Part shown: piece by piece, positions 1 to 6,093 of the stretch
Layout of the letters: each line of letters begins with the position of its first letter
Position numbering within the stretch: position 1 is the stretch's first letter
Assembly (NCBI GenBank): GCA_039190385.1
Contig: JBCCYD010000126.1
Span: 1 to 14,254, forward strand
Length of the DNA: 14,254 bases
Source of the DNA: Xenococcus sp039190385
Lineage (GTDB): Bacteria > Cyanobacteriota > Cyanobacteriia > Cyanobacteriales > Xenococcaceae
Reading direction: 5' to 3'
The notes under the pieces: generated by a model
What the model was told of the DNA's origin: nothing
Databases searched by the model: none
Seen by the model: only the letters and a program-made list of their open reading frames with translations
Made by a program: the position numbers and the translations under genes

Positions 1-750
1 GAATGGGAAGTGATTAAACCTTTGCTGCCAGCTCCTAAAGGTTTTGGATGCCCTAGAAATGTCGATTTAAGAGAAATTTTAAACGCGATCTTCTACGTGC
101 AAAGAACTGGTTGTCAATGGGAAATGTTACCTCATGACTTTCCGCCTTACACTACAGTCTATGGTTATTTCCAGAAATGGCAACGAAAAGGAATCTGGCA
201 GCAAATTCATGATGAGTTACGCTCGAAATTGAGAGAAAAACTCGGAAGAAAACCACAATCTACAGTAGCGATCGCGGATTCTCAATCTGTCAAAACTACA
301 GAAAAGAGAGGAGTCGTCTACGGTTTTGATGGTGGCAAGAAAGTTAAAGGGCGTAAACGCCATATTATTGTGGATTCGCAGGGTTTGCTCATTGGAGTTC
401 TCGTCACAGAAGCCAATGGTTCAGAACGTCTCGGAGCAATCGTGGTTTTCCATGAGTCGAAAGAAAAACTAACTCAATTAGAGGTAGTCTGGGTCGATCA
501 AGGCTACTCAGGAGACAATTTTTCCCAAGCGGTGAAGCAAATATGTGGTGAGGAAGTATGAGTCGAAGTAATTAAACGGCAATCTAAGGAGTTTAAAGTT
601 TTGCCCAAGCGATGGATTGTGGAACGTACCTTTGGTTGGTTCAACCGATTTCGTCGTCTTAGTAAGGATTACGAATTATCTACGGAATTTAGCACTGCGA
701 TGATTTATAGTTCTCTAATTCGATTAATGACTCGAAGATTAGCTTCTTAA
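1..750 (+). pseudogene. IS5-family transposase, 5'-truncated by the window and broken by an in-frame stop
   Basis: This is a DDE transposase of the IS5 type, which would cut and paste its own insertion sequence. The frame is already open at base 1 (E-W-E-V-I-K-P-L-L-P), so the true start lies upstream. The GTG at 10 is internal. Family landmarks are the N-terminal block with GCQWEMLPHDFPP, the first catalytic Asp in AIADSQSVKTTEKRG (codon 277-279) and the second Asp in WVDQGYSGD (codon 496-498). A TGA at 559-561 stops the frame. The same frame then continues for 62 sense codons to TAA at 748-750 and contains RWIVERTFGW, whose Glu (codon 622-624) is the third catalytic residue. The lesion is therefore a single nonsense change rather than a frameshift, and the shortened product would lack the catalytic Glu. 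The terminal inverted repeats could not be placed because the left end is outside the window. Confidence 0.88.
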
Positions 751-933
751 TCTTTACTTTACGAATCAGCTCTAACCTGATGACAATGAATGAAGAAATC
801 AAAAATTTAACTAACTACCATTGGTTAGCTCATAACTAATTTTATAAAAGGTATATCCAAATCGGATTTAGTATGACAAGAGTTGGTTTTCCTTCTTAGC
901 TCTTCGCGATCGCTAAACTTTAAAATTAATCAA

Positions 934-3318
934 CTATATGACAACAAAATCATTACTATTCAGTTGAGCAGCATTTTGATTATCCACAACTGCTAATAAT
1001 TGATTATTTTCAGTGATTCTAATTTGAGCATTATTCCCAACTTGGGTAATCGTTAAATCATTAAACTCCAAACTTCCGACGCCAAATCTATCGCTCAGTG
1101 CAAATTTGTCTACTCCATCAAAATAATCTTTAATCCGATCAATACCAACATTGGCACCACGAGTTAATTCAAATAAATCATTGCCAGCACCACTCCAAAC
1201 TGTGTCATTTCCTTGCCCGCCGTAAAGCTGATCATTGCCTTGATTGCCAAACAAGAAATCGTCTCCTGTATTGCCTGCTAGAAAATCATTACCGTTATTC
1301 CCAAATAAACTATCGGCTCCATCGCCGCCAATTAAAATATCATTGCCATTATTGCCGTAAAGAACATCTTGTCCTGTCCCACCAGCTATCGTATCGTTAT
1401 TGGCTTGTCCCCAGAGAACATCATTGCCTTCTCCACCAAATACTTTGTCTATTCCTGATCCAGCAAAGACTACATCATTACCTAATCCACCTTGGATAGT
1501 GTCATTGCCGGCATTTCCATTAAGCAGATCTTGACCTTGATTTCCTTGAATTAGGTCATTGCCATTATTCCCGAAAATAGTATCATTGCCCCCATTGCCT
1601 GTGACAGTATCATCTCCTGCCAAAGCAGAAACGCGATCGCTACCACCTAAACCTCTAATCTCTTCTGAAGCTAATGTGCCATTGAGAGTATCCTTCCCTG
1701 GTGTCCCTTCAATAATGCTAGTGCTATCTACATCGCGACCAAATATTACATAACTTGTTCCTGATCGAGATCCATTAGGCGAAGCATTAGGAGCGCCAAT
1801 AATCACATCGTCGAAACCGTCACCGTTAATATCTCCTGCATCGCTGACTGGAAAAGCAGAATAGTTATTTGGGTTAGTACCATTAATAACAAATCCTTCA
1901 AAGTTTTCTAGATCAAGACTTCCTGATGCTCCGATATCGGTTCCACCAAGAAGAACATAACTTTTTCCGGCACCATTCGCACCAATAATCAAATCATCAA
2001 CACCATCGCCATTAACATCTCCTGCATCACTTACAGAACGACCCAAGCCATCACCTTCATTGAGTCCGCTCATGATAAAACCACTAGTACCATCTAATTC
2101 CGACAAATCAACAGAACCAGAATCACCAATATTGGATTGACCGAATATGACGTAACTCTCTCCTCTAAAATCGGAGCGCTCCGAATCATAACGAATAACA
2201 GTCTCTCCTGCGCGATCGGCACCAATAATGATATCGTCGATGCCATCGCCGTTAATATCTCCGGCACTGCTCACGGATTCGCCAATACTATCTCGATCTT
2301 TTAGTCCTGTGACGACAAAACCATTAGTTCCATCAATTTCTGTCACATCTAGACTACCAGAATTACCAATTTCGTTGTTACCAAAAAAGACATAGGCGCG
2401 TCCTACTCTGCTATCATTAACCTCTTCGAAACGTGCACCAACAATGATGTCGTTAATTCCGTCTCCGTTAACATCTCCTGCGTCGCTTACCGAATTACCA
2501 AACTGCCCAAACTCATCATTACCCGTAATTGCAAAACCATTATTTCCATTAAGATCACTTAGTTCAACAATTCCAGAATTACCTACATCATTAACACCGA
2601 AAACAACATAAGTTTTCCCAACAAATCTCTCTCCATCGATCATAGCGGAATATGCGCCAATTATAAGATCATCAACCCCATCGCCATTAATATCTCCTGT
2701 ATTGCTCACTGAATTGCCAGCGCGATCGCCATCAGTAAGAAGAAGTGAAAACATTCCAGCACGACGCAATATCCCTGCATCTATTCCGTTAAGTACAAAT
2801 CCGTTCGTCCCATCCAGTTCAGAAAGTTCTAAAGTATCAGAGTTGCCAAGATTACTATTCCCGAAAATAACGTAACTTGAGCCCCTTCTGGCATCATTGT
2901 TAGGTGCACCGATCACAACATCATCAATTCCGTCTCCGTTGATATCTCCTGCCTGGCTGACAGAATAACCTGATTCTTCATTCGGACTAGCTCCTTTGAT
3001 GAGAATTCCATTATTTCCATTTAAATCAGATAATTCTAGGGAGCCAGAGTTGCCAAGATTACTGCTCCCAAAAACAATGTAGCTTTCTCCTGAACGAGGA
3101 ATCGGAAACCCATTAGGTGCGAAATCATATTGACCACCGTTGAGATCTGCGGGAATTCCTGCTCGATATGCTCCAATAATTAGATCTTGAAAGCCATCAC
3201 CGTTAAGATCTCCTGCACTACTGACTGAATAGCCTGAAGCGTCGAAAGGATCAATACCATTAACTGCAAAACCATTACTACCATTGAGGCTAGAGACATT
3301 AATCGAAGTGGGAGACAT
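934..3318 (-). CDS. FG-GAP (integrin-alpha-like) beta-propeller protein with C-terminal RTX calcium-binding repeats
   Basis: 794 residues. Residues 1-530 contain seven FG-GAP repeats of the form SVS.AGD(I/V/L)NGDG..D.IIGA, at about 30-54, 118-140, 202-225, 275-297, 347-370, 427-449 and 490-511. Each carries a D-x-N-x-D-G-x-x-D calcium loop and is followed by a SYV.FG strand. Seven is the number needed to close an integrin-type propeller. Residues about 537-716 hold roughly 20 tandem RTX nonapeptides (GNNGNDxLx, GGxGxDxLx). The last 78 residues resemble the non-repeat tail of RTX proteins and end in a hydrophobic DFVVI. There is no N-terminal signal peptide, which fits type I (ABC) secretion through a C-terminal signal. 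No catalytic domain is visible, so an extracellular adhesion or surface role is inferred. The ATG at 3316-3318 lacks a clear Shine-Dalgarno. No secretion genes lie nearby. Confidence 0.9.
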   Translation of the reverse strand: MSPTSINVSSLNGSNGFAVNGIDPFDASGYSVSSAGDLNGDGFQDLIIGAYRAGIPADLNGGQYDFAPNGFPIPRSGESYIVFGSSNLGNSGSLELSDLNGNNGILIKGASPNEESGYSVSQAGDINGDGIDDVVIGAPNNDARRGSSYVIFGNSNLGNSDTLELSELDGTNGFVLNGIDAGILRRAGMFSLLLTDGDRAGNSVSNTGDINGDGVDDLIIGAYSAMIDGERFVGKTYVVFGVNDVGNSGIVELSDLNGNNGFAITGNDEFGQFGNSVSDAGDVNGDGINDIIVGARFEEVNDSRVGRAYVFFGNNEIGNSGSLDVTEIDGTNGFVVTGLKDRDSIGESVSSAGDINGDGIDDIIIGADRAGETVIRYDSERSDFRGESYVIFGQSNIGDSGSVDLSELDGTSGFIMSGLNEGDGLGRSVSDAGDVNGDGVDDLIIGANGAGKSYVLLGGTDIGASGSLDLENFEGFVINGTNPNNYSAFPVSDAGDINGDGFDDVIIGAPNASPNGSRSGTSYVIFGRDVDSTSIIEGTPGKDTLNGTLASEEIRGLGGSDRVSALAGDDTVTGNGGNDTIFGNNGNDLIQGNQGQDLLNGNAGNDTIQGGLGNDVVFAGSGIDKVFGGEGNDVLWGQANNDTIAGGTGQDVLYGNNGNDILIGGDGADSLFGNNGNDFLAGNTGDDFLFGNQGNDQLYGGQGNDTVWSGAGNDLFELTRGANVGIDRIKDYFDGVDKFALSDRFGVGSLEFNDLTITQVGNNAQIRITENNQLLAVVDNQNAAQLNSNDFVVI

Positions 3319-3541
3319 AATCTAATTCAACTATCTTAGTTTTTAATAGTGATTATAAGAATGTATTGAGGCGTTTTGACTAAATTTATATATCAGAATT
3401 ATTTCTATATATTTTGTGTAAAAAAGACGATTTTTTTCAATAAAATTATGATTATCAAATAACAAAAATCTGATACTAAATCCTATTTTAATAACCTTTT
3501 TGTCGTCTTTATCCTATGCTCCCAGCTCCTCTGCTCTTACT
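3319..3541. other. AT-rich intergenic stretch without a recognisable gene
   Basis: Beyond the -10 candidate at 3352-3357, I see only AT-rich sequence and a short degenerate GCTC-rich repeat at 3514-3537. On the minus strand the latter reads as GGAGC-type units spaced 7-8 bases, resembling the GGGAGCA heptamers common in cyanobacterial spacers. No open frame, RNA gene or strong hairpin was found. Confidence 0.5.
3352..3357 (-). promoter_or_regulatory. Candidate -10 box for the FG-GAP/RTX gene
   Basis: A perfect TATAAT reads on the minus strand about 34 bases upstream of the ATG at 3318, predicting a leader of roughly 25-28 bases. The hexamer 17 bases further upstream (GTCAAA) is a poor -35 match. 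In AT-rich DNA a lone TATAAT can occur by chance. Confidence 0.35.
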
Positions 3542-3763
3542 CTATTTAACTCCCAAGCTCTGTAAAATATCCCTCACTGGTAATTTTTGGTGATTTTTTC
3601 CGATAATTTTAGCTACCAATCTTTTCGGAATATATTTGGATGTTGCGAAAATTCTTCCTTTTCCTGGTTCTGATTTTTGCTAGTGAAACCAATATTGTTT
3701 GTACTGTTTATTTCCCCGTTTTACTAATCTTTCCTCGATGAATCCCGTGCCTTTTCCCTTGGC
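3542..3763 (-). pseudogene. Decayed small cyanobacterial protein gene (family of unknown function)
   Basis: Minus-strand translation gives a protein-like frame interrupted by one TAG (3680-3682) and ended by TAG (3542-3544). The part before the internal stop includes GKGTGFIEERLVKRGNKQY and then KQYWFH. The part after it contains KSEPGKGRIFATSKYIPKR and ends KLPVRDILQSLGVK. The layout (Gly-rich start, basic YKQYWFH strand, KYIPKRL, then a PVRDILQSLG helix) matches, from memory, a family of short hypothetical proteins widespread in cyanobacteria, usually under 100 residues. I know no function for it. No start codon is left in frame: a TGA at 3764-3766 closes it upstream, inside a hairpin. The remnant is about 74 codons, so most of the gene may survive with point damage. 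Translation through the internal stop cannot be excluded but is less likely. Confidence 0.55.
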
Positions 3764-3786
3764 TCACCTTTTTACAGGTGTGAGCC
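3761..3786. repeat. Inverted repeat (hairpin) at the 5' edge of the decayed gene
   Basis: GGCTCAC (3761-3767) pairs with GTGAGCC (3780-3786). The stem continues past a bulged T79 with C68-G78, T69-G77 and T70-A76, leaving a 5-base loop. There is no flanking T-tract on either strand, so an intrinsic terminator is unlikely. It may be the edge of a small mobile or repeat element that removed the start of the neighbouring remnant gene. Confidence 0.5.
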
Positions 3787-3841
3787 CTGAATTGTCATTC
3801 GCCACCTGCATATATTCTCGCTCTAAACTCTCATTTTATGG

Positions 3842-3873
3842 AGGTGCGCAAGCTAGTTTTTCTTTACGCACCT
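3842..3873. repeat. Inverted repeat AGGTGCG / CGCACCT
   Basis: Perfect 7-base arms at 3842-3848 and 3867-3873 enclose an 18-base T-rich spacer. Together with the hairpin at 3761-3786 and a CCACCTGC near 3801-3808, the AGGTG/CACCT motif recurs several times in about 110 bases. The element lies 20 bases beyond the 3' end of the GH15 gene. It could act as a 3'-end structure for that transcript or be a remnant of a dispersed repeat. Confidence 0.45.
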
Positions 3874-3892
3874 GCTTCCCAAAGTAGTTTTA

Positions 3893-5230
3893 TTAACCCA
3901 CTAAACTATTTTGCATCCATTTGAGAGCTAGCAATAAATTAGCTTGAGTCCATAACAACGGAGTGGCATCCCCAGGAATATATTCGTCATTTTGCAAATA
4001 ATATAATTCAGGACATTTAAATTCTCCCAAGTGAAAACCTTCCTTAGTCAATTGCCCTAATGACCGATTGAGATATTCCGTCTGCTTTGCCAGTAAACTT
4101 GGGTTTGGCGATTTTTGATACTGAAGGCCATAAATTACAGAAATAATTGGGTCAAAAATACACCATTGGGCTTCTTCTCCCATGTTTAATTCTCGATCAT
4201 GAGCTTTCATCCAAGCTTGGCGATCGCTTTCGATACTTGTGCGAATATTTTCCGGGATATCTTGATAATCTTTACACCAAAAAGAATCGTTTTGGTAGCG
4301 AGAAATTCCATATTCACCCTGTAAATTTCCAATTACATCCATCACTATTTGACTCGCTTGCTCATCGCTCACAACTTGCAAAGGATAGATCAGAAACAGT
4401 AAAGCAGAATCGTATCTCCGTTCTTTGTTAGGTTGTCTAGATTCCCAAGGTAAAATTTCTCTCAGCGCGCCTTCTCCATTAGCGATCAGATTATCCAATA
4501 AATTTGGCGTAACGCTCTTACCACGATAGATACCTAGGGAATTAGCAAAATTGCGATCGCAAACCAACAATTTTCTCATCGCTTTCAATCCTGCTACCAC
4601 CGCGCCAATACTAGAAGCTTGGATTTTTGCCGATTCTTCCCAGTGACCACTATCCTCATCTTGCCAATATTCTATGGCATCTAAATAAAAGACTAAAAGA
4701 TTTAATAACTCACCATATTGCGAATTTGGTTGCAATAATTTATCTTCAACTACCTTACAGAAAAACCACAAAAAATATCCTAAAGCATCATTTTGGGCAT
4801 GATTCCATTCTTGATCTATCCGCTCCAATGTCTGACCCTTAAATCGAATATGGGGACGAGCCATCTGATCTTGCGGTGCCCGACCAGCATTGACAACATT
4901 CTTCAAAGCATCAAGCTCTTTGACAAAAAAATCAGCCAAAGAGATGACTGTATTCACAGCAGTTTGTTTTTCGGCAGTAGTTCCCCAGAGATAGAGCGCA
5001 TGGGCAACATGAATATTGTCTCTTATCCAGACGGCTTGATACCCTGTGTATTCCGTAGAACTTTCAGTGCTAGCAGCAGAAAAAAGCCCATTTTCCAAAG
5101 GACAGAATTGTAAAGTTTCCCTTTGAGCTAAAAATTGCCACAGATTTTCTATATCTTCTATTCTGTATGAATCTTTGATGTATGAATCTCTAATGTAGTT
5201 CGCCTTCTCCAGGTCGTTAATAATAATCAT
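3893..5230 (-). CDS. Glycoside hydrolase family 15 / phosphorylase-kinase-like (alpha/alpha)6 protein
   Basis: 445 residues. The fold belongs to the GH15 glucoamylase group shared with the catalytically silent N-terminal domain of eukaryotic phosphorylase kinase alpha/beta. Landmarks are YQAVWIRDNIH at 64-74, the conserved WIRDN block of the substrate pocket; WNHAQNDALGYFLWF at 142-156; and SGHWEESAKIQASSIGA at 194-210, where a Glu in HWEE sits at the acid position. TPLLWTQANLLLALKWM near the C-terminus is also typical. There is no signal peptide, so it probably acts in the cytoplasm, perhaps on glycogen-type alpha-glucans. Whether it hydrolyses or only binds is unknown; I did not place a general base with confidence. 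The ATG at 5228-5230 has a GGAG Shine-Dalgarno 9 bases upstream. An intrinsic terminator isolates it from the upstream PSRP-3 gene. Confidence 0.82.
   Translation of the reverse strand: MIIINDLEKANYIRDSYIKDSYRIEDIENLWQFLAQRETLQFCPLENGLFSAASTESSTEYTGYQAVWIRDNIHVAHALYLWGTTAEKQTAVNTVISLADFFVKELDALKNVVNAGRAPQDQMARPHIRFKGQTLERIDQEWNHAQNDALGYFLWFFCKVVEDKLLQPNSQYGELLNLLVFYLDAIEYWQDEDSGHWEESAKIQASSIGAVVAGLKAMRKLLVCDRNFANSLGIYRGKSVTPNLLDNLIANGEGALREILPWESRQPNKERRYDSALLFLIYPLQVVSDEQASQIVMDVIGNLQGEYGISRYQNDSFWCKDYQDIPENIRTSIESDRQAWMKAHDRELNMGEEAQWCIFDPIISVIYGLQYQKSPNPSLLAKQTEYLNRSLGQLTKEGFHLGEFKCPELYYLQNDEYIPGDATPLLWTQANLLLALKWMQNSLVG
5164..5197 (-). repeat. 15-base tandem duplication inside the GH15 gene
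   Basis: Two units (5164-5178 and 5179-5193) differ at two bases, and a partial third unit follows. On the coding strand they specify YIRDS-YIKDS followed by YRIED, residues 12-26. The unit is in frame (5 codons) and adds a short charged stretch before the catalytic domain. Confidence 0.7.
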
Positions 5231-5261
5231 TAATTTAGCTCCATGAGCTGCAAATAGTCAC

Positions 5262-5299
5262 AAAAAAATAGGGTGGAAACTCAGTTGAGATTTCTACCC
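5262..5299 (-). terminator. Intrinsic terminator between PSRP-3 and the GH15 gene
   Basis: On the minus strand GGGTAGAAA pairs with TTTCCACCC (one G-T pair). After a one-base bulge a CTCA/TGAG extension closes on a tiny loop. The stem (5271-5299) is followed directly by TA and seven Ts (5262-5268), the standard rho-independent form. It lies about 170 bases after the PSRP-3 stop and only 31 bases before the GH15 start codon. It could therefore end PSRP-3 transcripts or attenuate entry into the GH15 gene. Confidence 0.8.
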
Positions 5300-5303
5300 T
5301 ACG

Positions 5304-5309
5304 ATTATA
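5304..5309 (-). promoter_or_regulatory. Candidate -10 box just upstream of the terminator hairpin
   Basis: A perfect TATAAT on the minus strand ends 4 bases before the hairpin. A transcript starting about 7 bases later would begin inside the terminator stem. No convincing -35 is present at 17 bases. If used, it would make a GH15 leader RNA that starts with most of the hairpin. Confidence 0.3.
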
Positions 5310-5423
5310 GTTATGAAAAAAAATAAAGATTAAAATATCTAACTTTATTTAAACAATGTACTAGCGGACGTGGTCATAAATAAGCTAACTGTGTAGGAAT
5401 AATCACAAAGCCTAGGAATTAAG

Positions 5424-5455
5424 ACTCATTACTTATTACTCATTACTCATTACTT
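5424..5455. repeat. Heptamer tandem repeat (TCATTAC)n
   Basis: Units TCATTAC (5426-5432), TTATTAC (5433-5439), TCATTAC (5440-5446) and TCATTAC (5447-5453) run with strict period 7. This is the type of short tandemly repeated repetitive sequence known from cyanobacterial spacers. It is followed by CCGCGTAGCGG, a small perfect hairpin, and then by the PSRP-3 stop codon at 5469-5471. Confidence 0.85.
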
Positions 5456-5468
5456 CCGCGTAGCGGCA

Positions 5469-5816
5469 CTAGTTAGTTCCACTAAAAACTACATCAGGAA
5501 ACTTAGTTTGAGCTTGTAGCATAGTGGTTTTCTTCCCATACTCTTGCCAAAAGTTGATAACTTCTGTAGCTTTGTTGAGAACACCAATGCGATCTTCTTC
5601 CGATATCCAATGCTTGGCTTCTAGTTCTTCTTTGAGTTGTTGCCAAGCATCATTGCGAGGCCAGAAAAAATATGCAGTCAAGGGACTTGTTCCTTTCCCT
5701 ACTACCTGATCAACTGCGATCGCGACATCTTTATCTAACCAAAGAATTTTTAAAGTAAACTTAGACTCTGATTCCAATTCGACCTCCGACGTTAATTGTG
5801 AAATAATTTTGAACAT
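5469..5816 (-). CDS. ycf65: 30S ribosomal protein PSRP-3 / Ycf65-like (cS23)
   Basis: This is a small-subunit ribosomal protein specific to cyanobacteria and plastids, present as PSRP-3/Ycf65 in chloroplast ribosomes. With the ATG at 5814-5816 the product has 115 residues. The conserved core begins at FTLKILWLDKDVAIAVDQ and continues through VVGKGTSPLTAYFFWPRNDAW, EAKHWISEEDRI and ATEVINFWQEYGK, which is close to the plastid-encoded Ycf65 pattern. A TTG two codons upstream (5820-5822) is an alternative start. Neither start has a Shine-Dalgarno, and an extended -10 box lies only about 14 bases from the ATG. The gene stands alone, divergent from the DUF3311-symporter unit. Its transcript probably ends at the terminator at 5262-5299. 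Confidence 0.92.
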   Translation of the reverse strand: MFKIISQLTSEVELESESKFTLKILWLDKDVAIAVDQVVGKGTSPLTAYFFWPRNDAWQQLKEELEAKHWISEEDRIGVLNKATEVINFWQEYGKKTTMLQAQTKFPDVVFSGTN

Positions 5817-5829
5817 TGCCAAGAGATCT

Positions 5830-5835
5830 ATTATA
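5830..5835 (-). promoter_or_regulatory. Extended -10 promoter for PSRP-3
   Basis: The minus strand reads TGATATAAT, a perfect extended -10 (TGN-TATAAT), which can work without a good -35. The predicted start near 5823 leaves a leader of about 7 bases to the ATG at 5816, or essentially none to the TTG at 5822. The PSRP-3 mRNA may therefore be nearly leaderless. Confidence 0.5.
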
Positions 5836-5841
5836 TCAAAC

Positions 5842-5847
5842 GGGGAG
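5842..5847 (+). promoter_or_regulatory. Shine-Dalgarno GGGGAG that decides the DUF3311 start
   Basis: GGGGAG sits 12 bases before the ATG at 5860 and is the only purine-rich site in the region. It supports the ATG at 5860 over the one at 5809, which would lie inside the oppositely oriented PSRP-3 gene. Confidence 0.5.
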
Positions 5848-5859
5848 TCAAAGCTAGAT

Positions 5860-6063
5860 ATGAAAATTTTGCGTTATTCTTCTTTTTGGTTTTTTTGTTT
5901 TACCCTGCTGTTTTTACTGTCTCTAGATTTCTGGGCTTGGGAACAGAATATTGTCATTGGATTGTGGTATCTTCCTGACTGGCTCTTCTATTTTCTGGGA
6001 TTACAGATTGTTTTGACGATCGCCATATTGATCTTTACACAACAATTCTGGAAAGCTGATTGA
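5860..6063 (+). CDS. DUF3311-family small membrane protein, partner of the downstream symporter
   Basis: 67 residues from the ATG at 5860. Two hydrophobic segments are visible: SFWFFCFTLLFLLSLDFWAW (about 8-27) and WLFYFLGLQIVLTIAILIF (about 41-59). They are joined by a short loop, and the protein ends in FWKAD. This is the DUF3311 pattern, and DUF3311 genes are typically found directly before sodium:solute symporters, as here. The symporter start is 30 bases after this stop. The frame also extends upstream to an ATG at 5809, but that start would overlap the PSRP-3 coding region and would lose the Shine-Dalgarno at 5842-5847. The biochemical role is unknown. By analogy with other small symporter partners it may help assembly or stability of the transporter in the inner membrane. 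Confidence 0.75.
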   Translation: MKILRYSSFWFFCFTLLFLLSLDFWAWEQNIVIGLWYLPDWLFYFLGLQIVLTIAILIFTQQFWKAD

Positions 6064-6064
6064 A

Positions 6065-6092
6065 AGGTAAGAGGTAAAAGGTAAAAAGTAAG
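6065..6092 (+). repeat. Heptamer tandem repeat (AGGTAAA)n forming the symporter's ribosome-binding region
   Basis: AGGTAAG, AGGTAAA, AGGTAAA and AAGTAAG run head to tail from 6065 to 6092, exactly between the DUF3311 stop and the symporter ATG (6094). The AGG at 6079-6081 is 12 bases from the start codon, so the repeat probably supplies the only Shine-Dalgarno-like bases. Confidence 0.75.
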
Positions 6093-6093
6093 A

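Noticed and set aside
897..917. TTAGC...GCTAA inverted repeat as a terminator of the FG-GAP gene
   Set aside because: Only five paired bases, no T-tract, and it merely contains a HIP1 palindrome.
1559..1753. Plus-strand open frame of 64 codons opposite the FG-GAP/RTX gene
   Set aside because: It mirrors the low-complexity RTX repeats of the real gene, is rich in Pro/Ser/Leu and has no domain.
3699..3887. Plus-strand open frame of 62 codons in the spacer
   Set aside because: It runs through both inverted repeats and opposite the decayed minus-strand gene, has no ribosome-binding site and no recognisable motif.
4147..5113. Three plus-strand open frames (4147-4431, 4627-4842, 4793-5113) inside the GH15 region
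   Set aside because: Antisense shadows of a well-supported GH15-like gene; composition is not protein-like.
5524..5709. Plus-strand open frame opposite PSRP-3
   Set aside because: Fully antisense to a recognised ribosomal protein gene.
5809..5859. Upstream ATG (5809) extension of the DUF3311 protein by 17 residues
   Set aside because: It overlaps PSRP-3 coding sequence and its promoter and lacks a ribosome-binding site. The ATG at 5860 has GGGGAG upstream and begins just before the first membrane segment.
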